A stretch of 64,000 bases of DNA from Sambucus nigra (taxonomy: Eukaryota; Streptophyta; Magnoliopsida; Dipsacales; Adoxaceae): positions 254,080,187-254,144,186 of the forward strand of contig OX422214.1 in NCBI GenBank assembly GCA_949130495.1, in the 5' to 3' direction. Within the stretch, counting starts at the first letter, position 1. Every line of letters starts with the position of its first letter. Below are positions 1-15,159 of the stretch, piece by piece. The notes beneath the pieces were generated by a model. The model worked only from the letters and a program-made list of their open reading frames with translations. It had not been told where the DNA came from and did no database searches. The translations under genes were made by a program, and so were the position numbers.

Positions 1-410
1 TAGTCCCCAAGCTGTATGTTGGAGTTATGTAGAGAGAGTTTAGCAAGGCTTCACCAGGTGTTGTAGAAACTGCTCTGAAGGAGAGGAAAAACCATCCGTT
101 ATTTCGGGGTGTGGTCCTCTATTTATAAGAGGTATGTGAGATGTCACGTGTCCTGAGCACGTGACGTATATTAAGTCCGGAGTTACTGTAGTAGAAAGGG
201 ATGCGGCCTATAAGGCAAGCACGAAGTGCCGCACCCTACATGAGGCTAGATCCGCAGGTGCCATGCCCTGTACATGGTAGGGCTGCGGCCTGTACATTAA
301 GGCAAGTGGTAAGTGCCGCGCCCAGTACTTGTAGGGCCGCACACCAAGTTCAGTAGGGCTGCGTCCTATGTTGATAGAGACCGCGACAGGGTGCTATATT
401 GGTACTATCA
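1..410 (-). promoter_or_regulatory. Leftward promoter / probable reverse LTR end
   Basis: Read on the minus strand, this stretch has a good TATA box (TATAAATAG, about 118-126) downstream of two inverted G-boxes (143-150 and 158-165). Transcription would run off the left edge. Further upstream (about 200-350) are two related GC-rich blocks of the form GCGGCC..aaggcaag..aagtgccgc, resembling U3 direct repeats. The block ends in CTATCA at 405-410, so the minus strand begins TGATAG, as an LTR would. The other terminus lies outside the window, so an LTR cannot be proven; a host promoter is the alternative. Confidence 0.4.
143..165. promoter_or_regulatory. Inverted twin G-box (GTCACGTG / CACGTGAC)
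   Basis: Two 8-bp arms, GTCACGTG and CACGTGAC, separated by 7 bp, form a perfect inverted repeat. Each contains the G-box core CACGTG bound by plant bZIP and bHLH factors (family knowledge). Centre-to-centre distance is 15 bp. The pair sits about 17 bp upstream of a minus-strand TATA box. Confidence 0.55.
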
Positions 411-1050
411 ATAATTAAAATAAAATTCCACAAAAATATGGGGTAGTACAATTAAACATATTTTTACTGCTTCTAACTTCGTACATGAATATCAAACCCA
501 CAATTGCCTACCATTTTGCATTCTGAATTGAGCCAAGGGTTTCCCTTTTTGTCCACATTTCCTTTAAGTTTGTACAAAGAAATCAAATGAAATTTACAAC
601 GTTTCTTATAAGCTTCATAGCACCATATAGAAAACTACACTACAAATGGAGATAAAACAATACATTGTAAAAGTGAAATGGGAAGAATAATAAAAAATTA
701 ACTCGAGGGAAATGCTAAGGAGTCGTATGTAAACTAAAATGAAAACAAATAAAAGACACTAAATTTCATTGTTCATCCTCGATGGAAATAATAATAGAAA
801 ATAATTAAATATTTTGTCACATAATCCCTCATTCACCCTACATTAGACAACTGAAAATGGATCATCTTAGTAGCATTTTAATATAACTTATTCAATAAAT
901 TGAGCCATAACAACTTAAACACTACCTTATAGAAATAATAACATATGTACATTGAATCAAAAGAAGCATTAATATCCACCTTGTAAACTTTAATCCCAGA
1001 AGATCGACTTACCTCATTTCACATCCATATTTCTTTAATTAGTCAAATCC
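411..1050. other. AT-rich stretch, nothing recognised
   Basis: No coding potential, LTR signature or repeat unit was recognised. It directly abuts the truncated left end of the element A 5' LTR near 1051. Confidence 0.5.
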
Positions 1051-2610
1051 TTAAAATTTAATTAAGTCGGTTATTATAAATTACACGTATGACATAATTA
1101 AATTGAATTAATTATTATGTGTTTAGAAAAATGTTATTCGGGAGAGATATTGATTAATATTTATGTAATATAATTACTAAGTGAGTAGTAAATAATTATT
1201 TTACGTCCTGACAAGTGATAGTGACGTGACAATATTATATCTTAACCGGGAGTCGAGTGTAAACTATACGAGATCGAGATAGGATATTTACATAGAGTGA
1301 TCCGAGTGGAGATTTTGAGGTCACGGTTGGTTCCAGGTGGGTCAAGATAGTCAAAATAGTGTACCTGGGGGTAGTAATTGGGTCCAGGGGCCTCTTTAGA
1401 CATAATCGAGTCCATACAGGGGTATTCAGGTCATTTGAGCTTAACCCAGTAGCCTAATTTTGGTATTAGAGATATTAATCATAAATCTAATGGTAAGAGG
1501 CATCCACAACTCTGATTCTATACCCTAAAAATTGAGAGAAGAGATAAGGAAGAGAAGAAGGTAGCTTTAGGAGACAAATTCAAGGCGGAATTGGGTGTTC
1601 TATTGTCAAATTCGTCTTTTACAATGTATAATCAGACCCTACAAACCTAGAAAGGAAAATGATTAACTTGGTTCTATTTTAAATTGCAAAAACTCATGTT
1701 CATACCATAGTAGATGTAGAACAACACCATTTTTGTGAAGGGCTTCACATGAAAAAGGGGGTTTTGAGAAATTATCCTATAACTTGTAGAGTAAATACAG
1801 ATTTGATGTTTTTGAATGAATCATAATTGCTGGAATTGGAACATTGTTAGAGATTCATAGATTGATCATGATTAATTGGGACAATGAATCAAATCTAGGG
1901 TTATTTGAGGTGTTTATCATGTAAATCTATTTTAATGGATTAATTAGGTGATTGTAGTTAATATTTGGTATTATGATGATTATTTGATGTTAGAGTCATC
2001 TAATAATATTTCTCTTAGGTTCTATATGATTGGGTCAATATATAATATCATGTAGAAGGTGTTCGGGTTAGATTTAAAGAAAAAAATTTATGTTTCTGCA
2101 TTGTTTTCGTCTGGGTTTCTGCACTGTTTCCGTCAATCTCATTAGATTATAGTTAGAACTTCATTATAACAAAGCTTGTATGTCATTCTAATGACCCGAG
2201 TTATAATCACGGAGATAGATCTTTTCGTTACGAACGCGTGGCAGCCAATTTCGTATTTTTCTAATATTTTTGAATTAGTTATGAATTTTCTACGAAAGGG
2301 TGTCCGAGATCGAAATCTTTAGTCAGAAATCAATTCCATGTAGGGATGCACGGGATTATTTTACCTATGGATTATGGGTGGATGTATATGAGCCTTAAAA
2401 GGTGAGAAAAAGTAGGAACCTGAATAATGAATTGAGTGAAATAAATTCATAAATATTTAAATACGTGCCGATTGGGTGAGTCTGAGTATTTTATCAAGTG
2501 AAGATACATTAATTATTTAATGGGTGTGAAATTAAATAAATTATGAGTCAGGAAAATAGACTCGGGAGTTATGGGGTAGTGCTACGGATGTTAGACATAG
2601 GTTAGCTAGA

Positions 2611-2650
<40 letters not shown>

Positions 2651-3924
2651 AATTTATAAATATCGGTGTGCATGATATTGGAGGTTACGCGATGTGGGTG
2701 AATTCCCTGGCTAGTGAATGCAGGGAGAGTATAATCCCTAGGTCATATCGTCTAGTTATTTTATTATATGTTTTATTTTCGAGGTGAGACATTTTGGGTA
2801 TGATTTGGTCTCTCTCTCGGGGAAATATTACCGCCTCCACTACTTTTGCGATTTTTACCATTTCGGTGTGACTTAACCGACTTGTGGTAACCGAGTTAGA
2901 GTGAGTATATCTGGGATATGAGAGCATTTTAAAGACAACCATCCACTGAGTTATTACTCGAGAGGATGGTTATTATACGCGGCATGTGTGTGATTGTTGT
3001 AGTATATATATGTATATAATAGAGTAGATAATTATATACGGGTTAAAATATAAAGCATGAATGCATTATTTATATGACTAATATGAATGTTATATAACTA
3101 AGTAAAGTGGGAATGATCAACTACGTTAAAGGGTAAAATAACTTAGGAACTAAAGGGAGGAAGTACTCGGGATAGAGTAGGGTGATAGAGATATTTGTAA
3201 CAGGACTATTTACGTAGGGTAGTATAACTAGTTGGGTTAGAAGGTAAGTGTTAGGTGTGTACAATAGTTGAGGGGTGATTAATATATCAAGAGAGTACGA
3301 CACCCCGCTTAAATATAAAAAGTGTTAATGTATATTTAATTGTTGCATCTTAATTACTTGTTAAATATTTTTCAAATGGTTGTGGGCTCTGACTCGTGTC
3401 AAAAATATTTTAATTGTCCAGCCACATGGACGCCAAGCTTGAGGACTCATTCTAAGGATGCGTAGCTGCAACATTTGTGGAGGCTTGCAACACTTCGTGG
3501 AGATGCTTCATTTATTCATTCCTAAATTAACATGTTGATTCAGTAGTTCATTTGGGCATGTTTCCCCTTTCAGTTGATATACTTTTAGTTTTATTTTCCA
3601 AACGATTTATTTGGATTTCATTTTATTTTTATAGACTTATGGATTGGATTATCTTTTTGAAACCAGTGGTTTATTCGATATTCATTATTTATCCTGTAAT
3701 GATTCAGATTCTTATAATTGTTGTGGATGAGTTATTATATTTCTATTTTTTTAGCATGTGGTTATGTTAATGAAATATAAAATTGACTCCGACTTAATTT
3801 AACATAGGTGGTTAGTAATTTAAAAACAATTTTCTACAGTGATACTAAGAATGAACCAAATGAAATTCTTATTTATTATGATAAAAGACTGATCACCCGT
3901 GATTAAAGTAGGAGGGGTGTCACA
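1051..3924 (+). mobile_element. Element A 5' LTR (Tekay-like chromovirus), left end truncated
   Basis: Collinear with the 3' LTR that starts at 30064, but the first ~25 bp, including the TG terminus, are missing. It ends in GGGGTGTCACA, followed two bases later by a tRNA-iMet primer site. It carries the U3 box (ggtgggtcaagatagtcaaa, about 1337-1356), a GA-rich leader (1530-1565), a TA/GT microsatellite and the GGGCTCTGAC block near 3384. Its putative splice donor (AAG|GAAAAT) and acceptor (tttt-AA) are both mutated relative to the 3' LTR, consistent with age. No protein is encoded. Confidence 0.85.
2610..2650. repeat. (TA)n(TG)n microsatellite in LTR A
   Basis: About 20 bp of alternating TA followed by about 20 bp of TG. 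The same site in the 3' LTR is greatly expanded (41760-41858). Confidence 0.9.
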
Positions 3925-3926
3925 GA

Positions 3927-3946
3927 TGGTATCTGAGCATCAGGGT
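3927..3946 (+). other. Primer binding site of element A (tRNA-iMet)
   Basis: TGGTATCTGAGCATCAGGGT starts two bases after the LTR end. The canonical plant initiator-Met site begins TGGTATCAGAGC, so there is one mismatch in the first 12 bases. It marks the start of minus-strand DNA synthesis for this retroelement. Confidence 0.85.
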
Positions 3947-4899
3947 TTAGAGTCCATAGGATTTGTACGGCTTACTATGTATCCAGCGTTTCTTTTCTTT
4001 GATATAGAGCCCTATGCTTAGGACTATCGATTCATAATGAGACATACATATACCATGACTAGCGAGGGCCATTAGGAGGACTATTGGAGGAGAGGCTCAG
4101 TCATATCCACATAATATTATGGGGGCGGTGACCGCAGTAGAAGTCACCACTATTATTGTTTGGGCAGTGGACACCGTGATAATCGCGAGGGCGCAGTAGT
4201 TTTATCAAGTACCACCATAGCTAACAACAGCACAAATTTGGACTCACCCAGTACAGTCGATAATGGAGAGAGTCGAAAATGAATTTTAGAAGGGCCATCC
4301 GTAAGAGTTCGGGGAAAGTGAGGAAGGGTAATTTACCAATGGAAGGAGAACATCTGAATAGGATTGCGTATGGGGGAGTGTAGTGACACTCATGACTAAA
4401 TTTCAGTAGAAATTTTTAGCTCACAGGAGTAGCGTGGAATGATGGAAGTCAATCACCACATCCATGGAGAGATACCATGAATAGCAAGGAATTTAGGAGT
4501 GCGGTTTTACCATAGATTCCCTTATCTTCTATTTAGACATAGAGGTAAAGGAAATTTTAGTGCTTGTTTCTGAAGGGCCGGGTAGTGGCTGAACATTAAG
4601 GAAAGTTAACTTGTTTAGCGAACTTCATACCCAACGAGGTGGATATGGAGAATAAAAAGGGTCCTTAGGTTGATAATGGGATCGTGGGTAGAATACACAA
4701 GCGAGGATAGGAAATTGGGATAGGATGATTGGTGTCATTTTCATAAATGCAGTACATTTACAATGTTAATATCAACGCTTCCATATATACTGAGCTAAGA
4801 GAGTGGGAGAATCTAACCAAAAGAGAAAGACTTGGTTTAAGGATGCTAGTGAGGCACCATAAGGTTATAACTAGTAGGGGAACCATTTAAATAATTCAA

Positions 4900-5620
4900 C
4901 TTAAAGGAATTCCTACCAAGTGATCGTAGATTCAGTCAGGACCATCACGTCCAGCAATGTGTTCCACGGGGCTAGCAGAGCCAAAGGAATAATGGAGATA
5001 GAAGTCGGGGCCGAGACTACCAGATTCGAGAGAAAGATAACCCCAACATACCCAGTGGGGCCAGAAATAGAGGATGACATAGAGAGGTGTCCTAGGTGTG
5101 GAGAGTAGGTCCATCTGTATTGAACTTGCCCGTAGTGAGTTAAAAGACAAAAGTGGGATGCCCAACAGGGGCAGCAGTTAGAGAAGTTTTAATTCAGTTT
5201 GGACAAGAGTATTATGTCCAGGAACCATTTGAACCGCCGGTGCTATTTGCAATTGAAAGTATGATTTTTATCCTAGGGTGAATGGGGCATGATTTGTGTG
5301 ACACAAGTGAGTCACAATAGTTAGTTGGCACTAGATTCTCGAGTTTGGTAGAAGTATCATTAATAGTATTATAGTTTTTATACAGTTATCGTTGAGTAGT
5401 GGGGCTCCCTTTAGTTCCAACCGCATGGGAGAGGGTGTGGACACTGAGAGCATATATTTAAGTGGTTTATCTCATTTCGAGAGATGATATTCGAGTGTGA
5501 TGTTATCTTGGGTATAAATTGGTTAGCGATGGTGGGTTATTTCAGCAAGGCTATCATGTTCGATGTTCCAAGGCAGGATGTGTTATTTTTGTGATGTCTC
5601 GCCTGAAAGATGGTCGAGAT
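4900..5620 (+). pseudogene. Element A gag zinc knuckle and protease relic
   Basis: A CCHC-type knuckle is recognisable around 5089-5131 (CPRCGE, then H, then TCP) but is broken by two stops. About 400 bp downstream (near 5490-5600) the reading includes DVILGINWLAMVGYF, the typical segment after the protease in Ty3/gypsy polyproteins (family form: DVILGMDWL). Stops and frame changes are frequent, so no protein can be made. Order and motifs match a chromovirus of the Tekay/Del type. The equivalent piece of element B at about 36560-36800 is even more decayed. Confidence 0.7.
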
Positions 5621-6262
5621 CGCGTTTATTTTATATTATGAAGTAGACTTCAAAGGGTACAGTTGTCTCGTTATATTGGATCCCGATGCGTAAGGACTTT
5701 AGTGATGTGATTCGGGGTATATCGGGTTTACTGTCGAGCAAAGGGATTGAGCTAGTTATTATTTTAGCGCTAAGGATTTAGTGATAGTACGAGCGCAGTA
5801 TTATGGAAGTCCTTTAGATAAATGGGAGTTGATGTTTAGACTTATGCATTTGGGGGACAAGATTTTGAGTGTCCCAGCTATACGCTTTGGGCCTATGGAA
5901 TTTGATGACCGACAATGCTAGGGGATAATGCATCGGGGAAGTTCCTTATTTGAGTTTAATTTATGGGATGTTCTATGCATGAACTATGATAACCGTCGAG
6001 AGTGGGGAAAAGTTGTTAGATAATAGGGCGTCAATGTTGAATGTTAATCATTGAGCGTGTAAAGAAAATAGTATGAGTTGAGAGCTTTTATACTAATATA
6101 TGGCTACTGGAGCCGGTAAGTTTGTATAGAAAGCACTGAAGAACTTTTTCACCACTAGTTCATAGGTGGGGCAGTCTTGAGGAGAAATAAGTCATGATTA
6201 GTTGTGAAATTGACTACGACCTTACTGTATGGCCACACCGAGAGTGAGAGCTCTACACCAAA

Positions 6263-6545
6263 AACAACAATAAAATCTGGCACGATTTTGAACTATTCCA
6301 GAATCAGGTATTCCAAAATGGCAATTTTTTCTGGCATGGTTTAAAAGTGTGCCAGATTTGGCCAAACAGGAACACTTATGGCACAATTTTAAACCGTGCC
6401 AGAATTTGATATTTCTGGCACACTTTTATCACAGTTTATAAGTGTGCCAGATTGAGTACATTTTGGCACACTTTTGGCATAGTCAAAACCGTGCCAAAAT
6501 TTGGTACTCTTTTGGCATGGTTTTGAACAATGCCAAATTTTTGGA
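6263..6545. repeat. CACTA left subterminal repeats
   Basis: At least nine degenerate copies of a 12-15 bp motif around TCTGGCAC(G/A)(G/A)TTTT and its complement AAGTGTGCCAGA, in alternating orientation. Mirror copies lie at 11720-11850. They are presumed transposase binding sites. Confidence 0.75.
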
Positions 6546-9905
<3,360 letters not shown>

Positions 9906-9907
9906 CT

Positions 9908-10450
9908 ATGTCATTTGTTTTCTACAGCTCAAGCCTAAAATCCAAAAATTCTATGTTGTATCCTCTAAAGCCTGTCACATTTAAGAACGAAAATTACTCA
10001 CTGAACCTTAACCAATTCTTTGATGTTCCAATTAACTTTGAGGATATTAACAATTATTCCCAAAATGAAAATTGCAATTTAATATCTTAAATGGAAATGG
10101 TCATTTCTGAAGATGAGGAGAGTGAAAACAGTGAGAAATGTAATGATTTTAGTCGCCACTTAATTCCCATTAACCCAAAAGATCTCTTAGTTAAAGCTCA
10201 ATTATACAAGAAGCACAATCTTATCTCCCTCAACTTAATTAGGTCAGAGAAAAGAGCCATCAATTTAAATGCTAAAGAAGACATTGCCTTTCATGATGGG
10301 ACCAAACTCAAAGATTAATTAGCTCAAGAAGCCATAGAGCAAATCACTCGGAGTTGTGATAACCTTTTCTCAAAGAGTCTTAAGGAAATTCAATATTTAT
10401 CCTTTGATCCTAAAAAAGTGGATGAGGAGATGATTAAACTAAATCAATAA
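9908..10450 (+). pseudogene. Coding-like fragment inside the CACTA element, unidentified
   Basis: A single reading frame continues for about 180 codons with only two in-frame stops (10088-10090 and 10316-10318). The composition is hydrophilic and protein-like, with an acidic run (EDEESENSEKC) and the segment NPKDLLVKAQLYKKHNLISL. The start is preceded by TTTGTTTTCTACAG (ending near 9926), which looks like a plant splice acceptor, so it may be an exon captured from a host gene. I do not recognise the family; decayed transposon protein is the alternative. Confidence 0.45.
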
Positions 10451-11719
10451 AAAATATAATGGTGCAAAGATTAGAACACCTTGTATAGTCAAATAACATT
10501 ATCCATTTTCAATAGAGTTAAGTTGATACGTTATACTATACATTTACAGTTGAAATAAGAATAAATAAAACCTTACCCAAAATTTATAAGGTCAAAACAT
10601 TTGCCGATGTTGAACACTTCACGGGCTACTTGTTCAACTTATCCGATATAAACATGTATACAAAATAAAACTAGTTGACCCAAAAGGCAAAAATTAAATT
10701 ATTTACCTTTGTTAAAAATAAATGTAGAGAGATAATCGCTAAGGGTTTGATTTTCGAGATCGGGATCGGGGATTAGCGAGATAGAAATAATGTATTAAGC
10801 ACATACTACACGTTAAGAGGATGCTTCGCAAAATCGGGATATGGACTAGGGGTGGCAATTCGGGCTAATGGGTCGTGTTGGGACCTGGCTCGACATGACC
10901 CGACACAATTTTATTCAGTACAAACACAACATAACACAATATCGTATATTTTTCTAACTCGAACACGACCCGTTTGTAACACAACCTGACACGAGTAGCA
11001 TGATAAAAAAAATCATACCAATTAGACAAGATTGACACGGTCCGACATGATAACCGATTAATTACTTTCTTTATTTTAATAGAAAATGAAACATACAAAA
11101 CAACAATATTTTCTCCACATAAATCAAATAGGATAGAAATCTGTAGAGTCAGAGTATACACATACTAAAAATTCTTATAATGTGCTAAACAGGGAACTAA
11201 AGTCTAAACGGGGAATATTCATTATACATAGTATACTCATATTAAACATTCTTATAAAATATATGTACTAAACAGGGAAGAAAAGTCTAAACAAGCCCGA
11301 AATTGGAACATACGAAATTGAACCCATCAGTTCCGAAATTGAACCCATCCCTTATAGTGATAAACATCCAAGAGTTACAAACCCTTTTTATTTTGTAAGG
11401 TTTTGTAAAGGTTTATAAGGGTTTGTAAGTGTAAAATACAAATGGATTCTTACCGGTGTTGGTCTGAACGGCGACAAAGAGGAGAGGTCTGAATGGAGAT
11501 GGCGACGAAAAGGACGGTGTTGGACTAGGAAGAGGGAGAAGGAAAGAGAGAAAAATAATGAAATATGTTTTAGCTTAGGGTTGTGTAGAAGCGGGAATAA
11601 ATTTTGGAGGGAAAGAGAGAAAGCAAAAGATTCGTAATGAAAGAGGAGAGAGTGCGGGAGATGAAAAAAATTGGAAGGAGATAATTTTTTAGGTTATTTA
11701 TATTTTAGTTAGGTGTACT
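10451..11719. other. CACTA interior, right part
   Basis: Contains near 10848 the sequence TAGGGGTGGCAATTCGGG followed by GTCGTG/CATGACCCG repeats, which resembles one end of a hAT-type element; no matching second end was found. No coding region was recognised. Confidence 0.35.
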
Positions 11720-11870
11720 CAATTTTAGCACACTTTTAAACAATGCCAAAATTTGGCACGGCTTTAAATTGTACCAGATTTTTATCAAATCGTGCATGAA
11801 TTTGTCACGGTTTTAAAGTGTGCCAGATTTTTAAATTAAGGTGTGCCAAATTGCTATTTTTTGTGTAGTG

Positions 11871-12108
11871 GGGGCGATATTGAGATAAGTATGTTACGTT
11901 TGAGACGAAAGTGATGATTATGCTAGAGTGCACGGGATATAGGGTGTATTTGTGCCTTGGTTAGTTTGATTTTTAATAATTGTCCAGGATAAAGGAATGT
12001 GGAAAATAAATGTATTGAATGTATGCCCACGGGGAAGTTGGAAACATAAAGGAATGGCATGATGGACTGAACTTCAATTGAGAAAAGAAGATAGTCCGAC
12101 TATGTGTA
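11871..12108 (+). mobile_element. Element A internal region, segment between CACTA and Tat
   Basis: About 240 bp of decayed pol-region sequence. It ends in GTGTA (12104-12108), which is repeated at 28416-28420 on the far side of the Tat element and shows where the host was split. Confidence 0.7.
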
Positions 12109-12573
12109 TGTTGATACAAAAATTAGTCAGCTGACATGGACCAATTATATGGAGACATGTGTCGTCAACCTTGACACAAGATCAGGTGTCGAGCTACTCA
12201 ATTGACCGAGATACTTAGCGTACCGAGCAACTTATTGGGAAGACCAAACGACTAGACATATTCAATGTTTCTTGTATTACAATCATTCCTTACCATGTAC
12301 AGATGTATATGACTATTCGATAAAGGCATATTATCTATTCACATTGACAGTCCAAAGGCTATAAATACATTGTAATACCCTCATGGTAGGGTAAGCGATC
12401 ATAAGCCAGCCAGGCGAACATAATTGAGATCAAGGCAAGACACTCGTAATACAAAATAGTGGACGTAGGCCATTTCATTAAGGCTGAACCACTTTAAAAA
12501 TCTCATCTTATTCCTTTACTCGTATTTATCTATGATTAATTAATTAGATCAAATCTAGTTTTTTACATCAACA
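12109..12573 (+). mobile_element. Tat element 5' LTR
   Basis: 465 bp, TG...CA. It contains a clear TATA box (GCTATAAATAC, 12358-12368) about 215 bp before its end. The 3' copy is at 27931-28415, and a third copy is at 45977-46442. Confidence 0.92.
12358..12368 (+). promoter_or_regulatory. TATA box of the Tat LTR
   Basis: GCTATAAATAC, conserved in all three LTR copies (also about 28198 and 46227). Expected to set the transcript start about 30 bp downstream. Confidence 0.7.
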
Positions 12574-12596
12574 GATTAGCGCCGTTTGTGGCAACG
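12574..12596 (+). other. Probable Tat primer binding site
   Basis: Directly after the LTR is GATTAGCGCCGTTTGTGGC. Tat-like elements usually have a site of the form TGGCGCCGTT..., complementary to the 3' end of a tRNA such as tRNA-Asp. Here the second base of that motif is A and the distal half diverges. Confidence 0.55.
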
Positions 12597-12634
12597 ATTG
12601 TATATAGCGTTTTTCACCAAAAAACTTATCATAA

Positions 12635-14220
12635 ATGGCTGATATCCCATAATCTAGAAATAGGAATAATAAACGGAATCTTCTTAACCCTCCCGTCCCT
12701 CCAAATGCAAATGATATCACTAGAATTTGGCAAGCTTAGCTAGGGGACAAACGACTATGCAGGAAACTATGCAACAGTTCATTCAGACTGTTCAAAATGG
12801 AGCATCTGCCCAGTCAGGCCAACGAAGCGTTCAAAGAAGCATGCATCCGTCATCTTCACAATAACCACGATCTATGTCACAATCTAGACATACTGAAGTC
12901 AATTATTCTAGAAACTCAAGTGATCCATCTTATCACCCTAGTGTAACTTCCCCTATAAGAATCCTGGATTCATAAGAAAACATCACTCTAATGCCATAAA
13001 GACCAAGTTCTCTGGAAAGGTTGAGCAGAGCCTCACCCTTCGACCGTTTGGGTCCCAGGAGGAATAGAAATCATCCTCAGTCTGCATCAAGAAATTCTCA
13101 ATGACCAAACGATTTAAGGGAAGGCTCATCCCAATCACATCCAAACCCTAGACTTGCATCTCGAAGAGAAAGATACCAAGAGGAAAATTATGCACGGTCT
13201 ATTTCTTGGGCAAATACAAATAAATCAAGGGATGGAAATGATGCATGGAAAGGGTCTACTCAGAGGTTAGAAGACAGGTTAGGAGAGATGGCCAAAGCCA
13301 AGAATCCTCTCTAAAGAACCTTTACAAAGGGATCTGCATTTGTACAAGCGATTATGGGTTTTCCCACACCAGCAAAGTTTAAGGCTCATGTGGTCGCACT
13401 GAAGTATGAAGGAAAAACTGATCATGTTCTCCACATAGAATAGTACCAAACAGCAACGAATATTTATGCAGTCCCAGATGAAATAAGGTGAAGGGCTTTC
13501 TTAGGGACCATTATCAGATCTGCTCAGATATGGTACAATAGCCTTCCTCGGTGGAAAATTTCAACCTTCCACCAACTGGCAAAGCTCTTTATCGAAAATT
13601 TTTATTTTGCTTCAAAGCCAGTTAAAAGGGTAGCTCATTTGTTGAGTTTAGGCAGAAAGAAGGTGAAATTACTAGGGATTACATTACTCATTTTAACAAC
13701 CAGAAATTGAAGGTCATAGATTATGATGAGAAGATAGCCATTATAGCTCTCATGAGTGGTCCTTTGCCCGATAAGCTGTATTATACCTTGGTTAAGGATC
13801 CCCCTAAATCTATGGCTGAATTAATAGTAAAAGCAACCAAAATTATGAATGCCGAGGAGGCTATGGCTACGAAGAAGAATTTTGAGGTAAAGGTGGAAGC
13901 TAAAACTAAAGGCAAGTCGGAGAAGAAAGATCACAAGAATAATGGCGGGAGCAAGCAATCGAAAGGCAAAGAAACATTGAATCACTTAAGGAAGTATACA
14001 AATTATACTCCCTTAAAAGTGGATATAAACCACGTTTTGGAGGAAATCAAGAACAACGAGGAATTGAATTGGCCAGAAAAGCTAAGGACTGCCCCCAAAA
14101 GGAGGGATAAATCCATGTATTATGAGTCCCATAAAGATCATGGTCATACGACCAAGTAGTGTGTAGCTCTCCAAAATGAGATAGAAGCACTCATTAGATG
14201 AGGGAAGCTGAAGAAGTTTG
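12635..14220 (+). pseudogene. gag: Tat gag pseudogene
   Basis: The presumed start ATG at 12635 is followed by an in-frame stop after five codons. The capsid domain is recognisable at about 13320-13870 (AIMGFPTPAKFKAHVVALKYEG, then AFLGT..SAQIWYNSLP). The clearest open piece is 13707-14159, ending in YYESHKDHGHTTK, followed after a stop by the C-terminal Tat-gag hallmark around an H-D-H-G-H-x-T core and the EIEALIR segment. The first zinc-binding Cys appears replaced by Tyr. Several stops and at least one frameshift make it non-functional. Confidence 0.8.
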
Positions 14221-14378
14221 TTGATCATCAGAATGGTGGAAGGACCAACAACAGAGCTCCGTAGAGGTCTAAGTCTCCTTGCCGACCAAGAGAAGATAAG
14301 AAAAGACACCATGAAGATGATCCTAAAGAGGGTCCCGATCTCCCAAAAAGGCCAAGACAACATGAGCGTGAGGTATTT

Positions 14379-15038
14379 TTGATTCGTTTCGATTCATTTG
14401 ATTGTAACATGATTATAGGTGGAGACGTGGGAGGGGGTAATCATACCGCTGAAAGGAAAGCTTACCTCAATGAGGCTCAAGCTTGTTCCTATATACAGCG
14501 TATAAATCTGGCAGAAAAATACAACCCAAGGAAGGTCAACAAAGATAAGCTGGTCATTGCCTTTTCTAAAAATGATCTTGAAGGCATTTTGTATCCTCGT
14601 GATGATCCTTTGGTGATCAAAACGAGAATTAAGGATGTAATCATTTCAAGACTATTGGTGGATAGTGGTAGCTCGGCAAACGTCATGTTTTACCCTTGTT
14701 TCAATAGTCTGAACTTAAAACTTGGTCAATTGGAGCCGTATCACAGGCCTCTCATTGGGTTTTCTGGAGAAAATTTTTATCCACTTGGAATAATCAAGTT
14801 AAATATGATGATTGGTACCTGTCTAGCTAGAAGAATAAAGAAGGTACATTTCTTCGTGATAAATAAAAACATCCAGTCATCCTACAATATAATTATGGGG
14901 AGGGTAGGCATGAAAAAGTTTGAAGCAGTTCCATCTACTGTACATCAGTGTTTAAAGTTCCTGACCAACTTTGGGGTTGGAATTGTAAAGGGAGATCAAA
15001 AGGTATCTCGGGAGTACTACTACTCATCTGGCGAGTAA
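14379..15038 (+). pseudogene. Tat aspartic protease region
   Basis: Open for 219 codons in the same frame as the gag C-terminus. It starts with the typical linker (IIGGDVGGG, then ERKAYLNEA) and contains DDPLVI and the catalytic LLVDSGSSANVMF, where DSG is the aspartic protease active site. NIIMGRVGMKKFEAVPSTVH matches the conserved Tat segment before RT. It belongs to one polyprotein that would be cleaved by this enzyme; flanking stops prevent production. Confidence 0.8.
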
Positions 15039-15159
15039 GAGGAGTTGGAGGATGCTAGGAAGAAAATAACCCCTTATCAAGTAGATGAATCTGATGAGTC
15101 TGAGATTGAAACTTTAGACCTAAGAAATGAAACGAAACTCGTTAAAGGCTAAGTTATGG

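Larger units (their letters stand above)
3925..6250 (+). mobile_element. Element A internal region, first segment
   Basis: Primer site, gag and protease relics, then decayed pol sequence, interrupted at 6251 by a CACTA transposon. It is collinear with element B's internal region (35508-37798): both share the zinc-knuckle stretch and a degenerate copy of the folded module (here about 5904-5988). Confidence 0.75.

Noticed and set aside
3552..3770. Hydrophobic 72-codon frame resembling a membrane protein
   Set aside because: T-rich end of LTR A; the 3' LTR equivalent does not keep the frame.
10848..11160. hAT element end (TAGGGGTGGCAATTCGGG...)
   Set aside because: Looks like one terminus, but no matching inverted end or 8-bp TSD was found inside the CACTA element, so it is only mentioned as a resemblance.
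14082..14410. Minus-strand frames opposite gag/protease
   Set aside because: Shadow frames of the Tat polyprotein; the plus strand has clear domain motifs.
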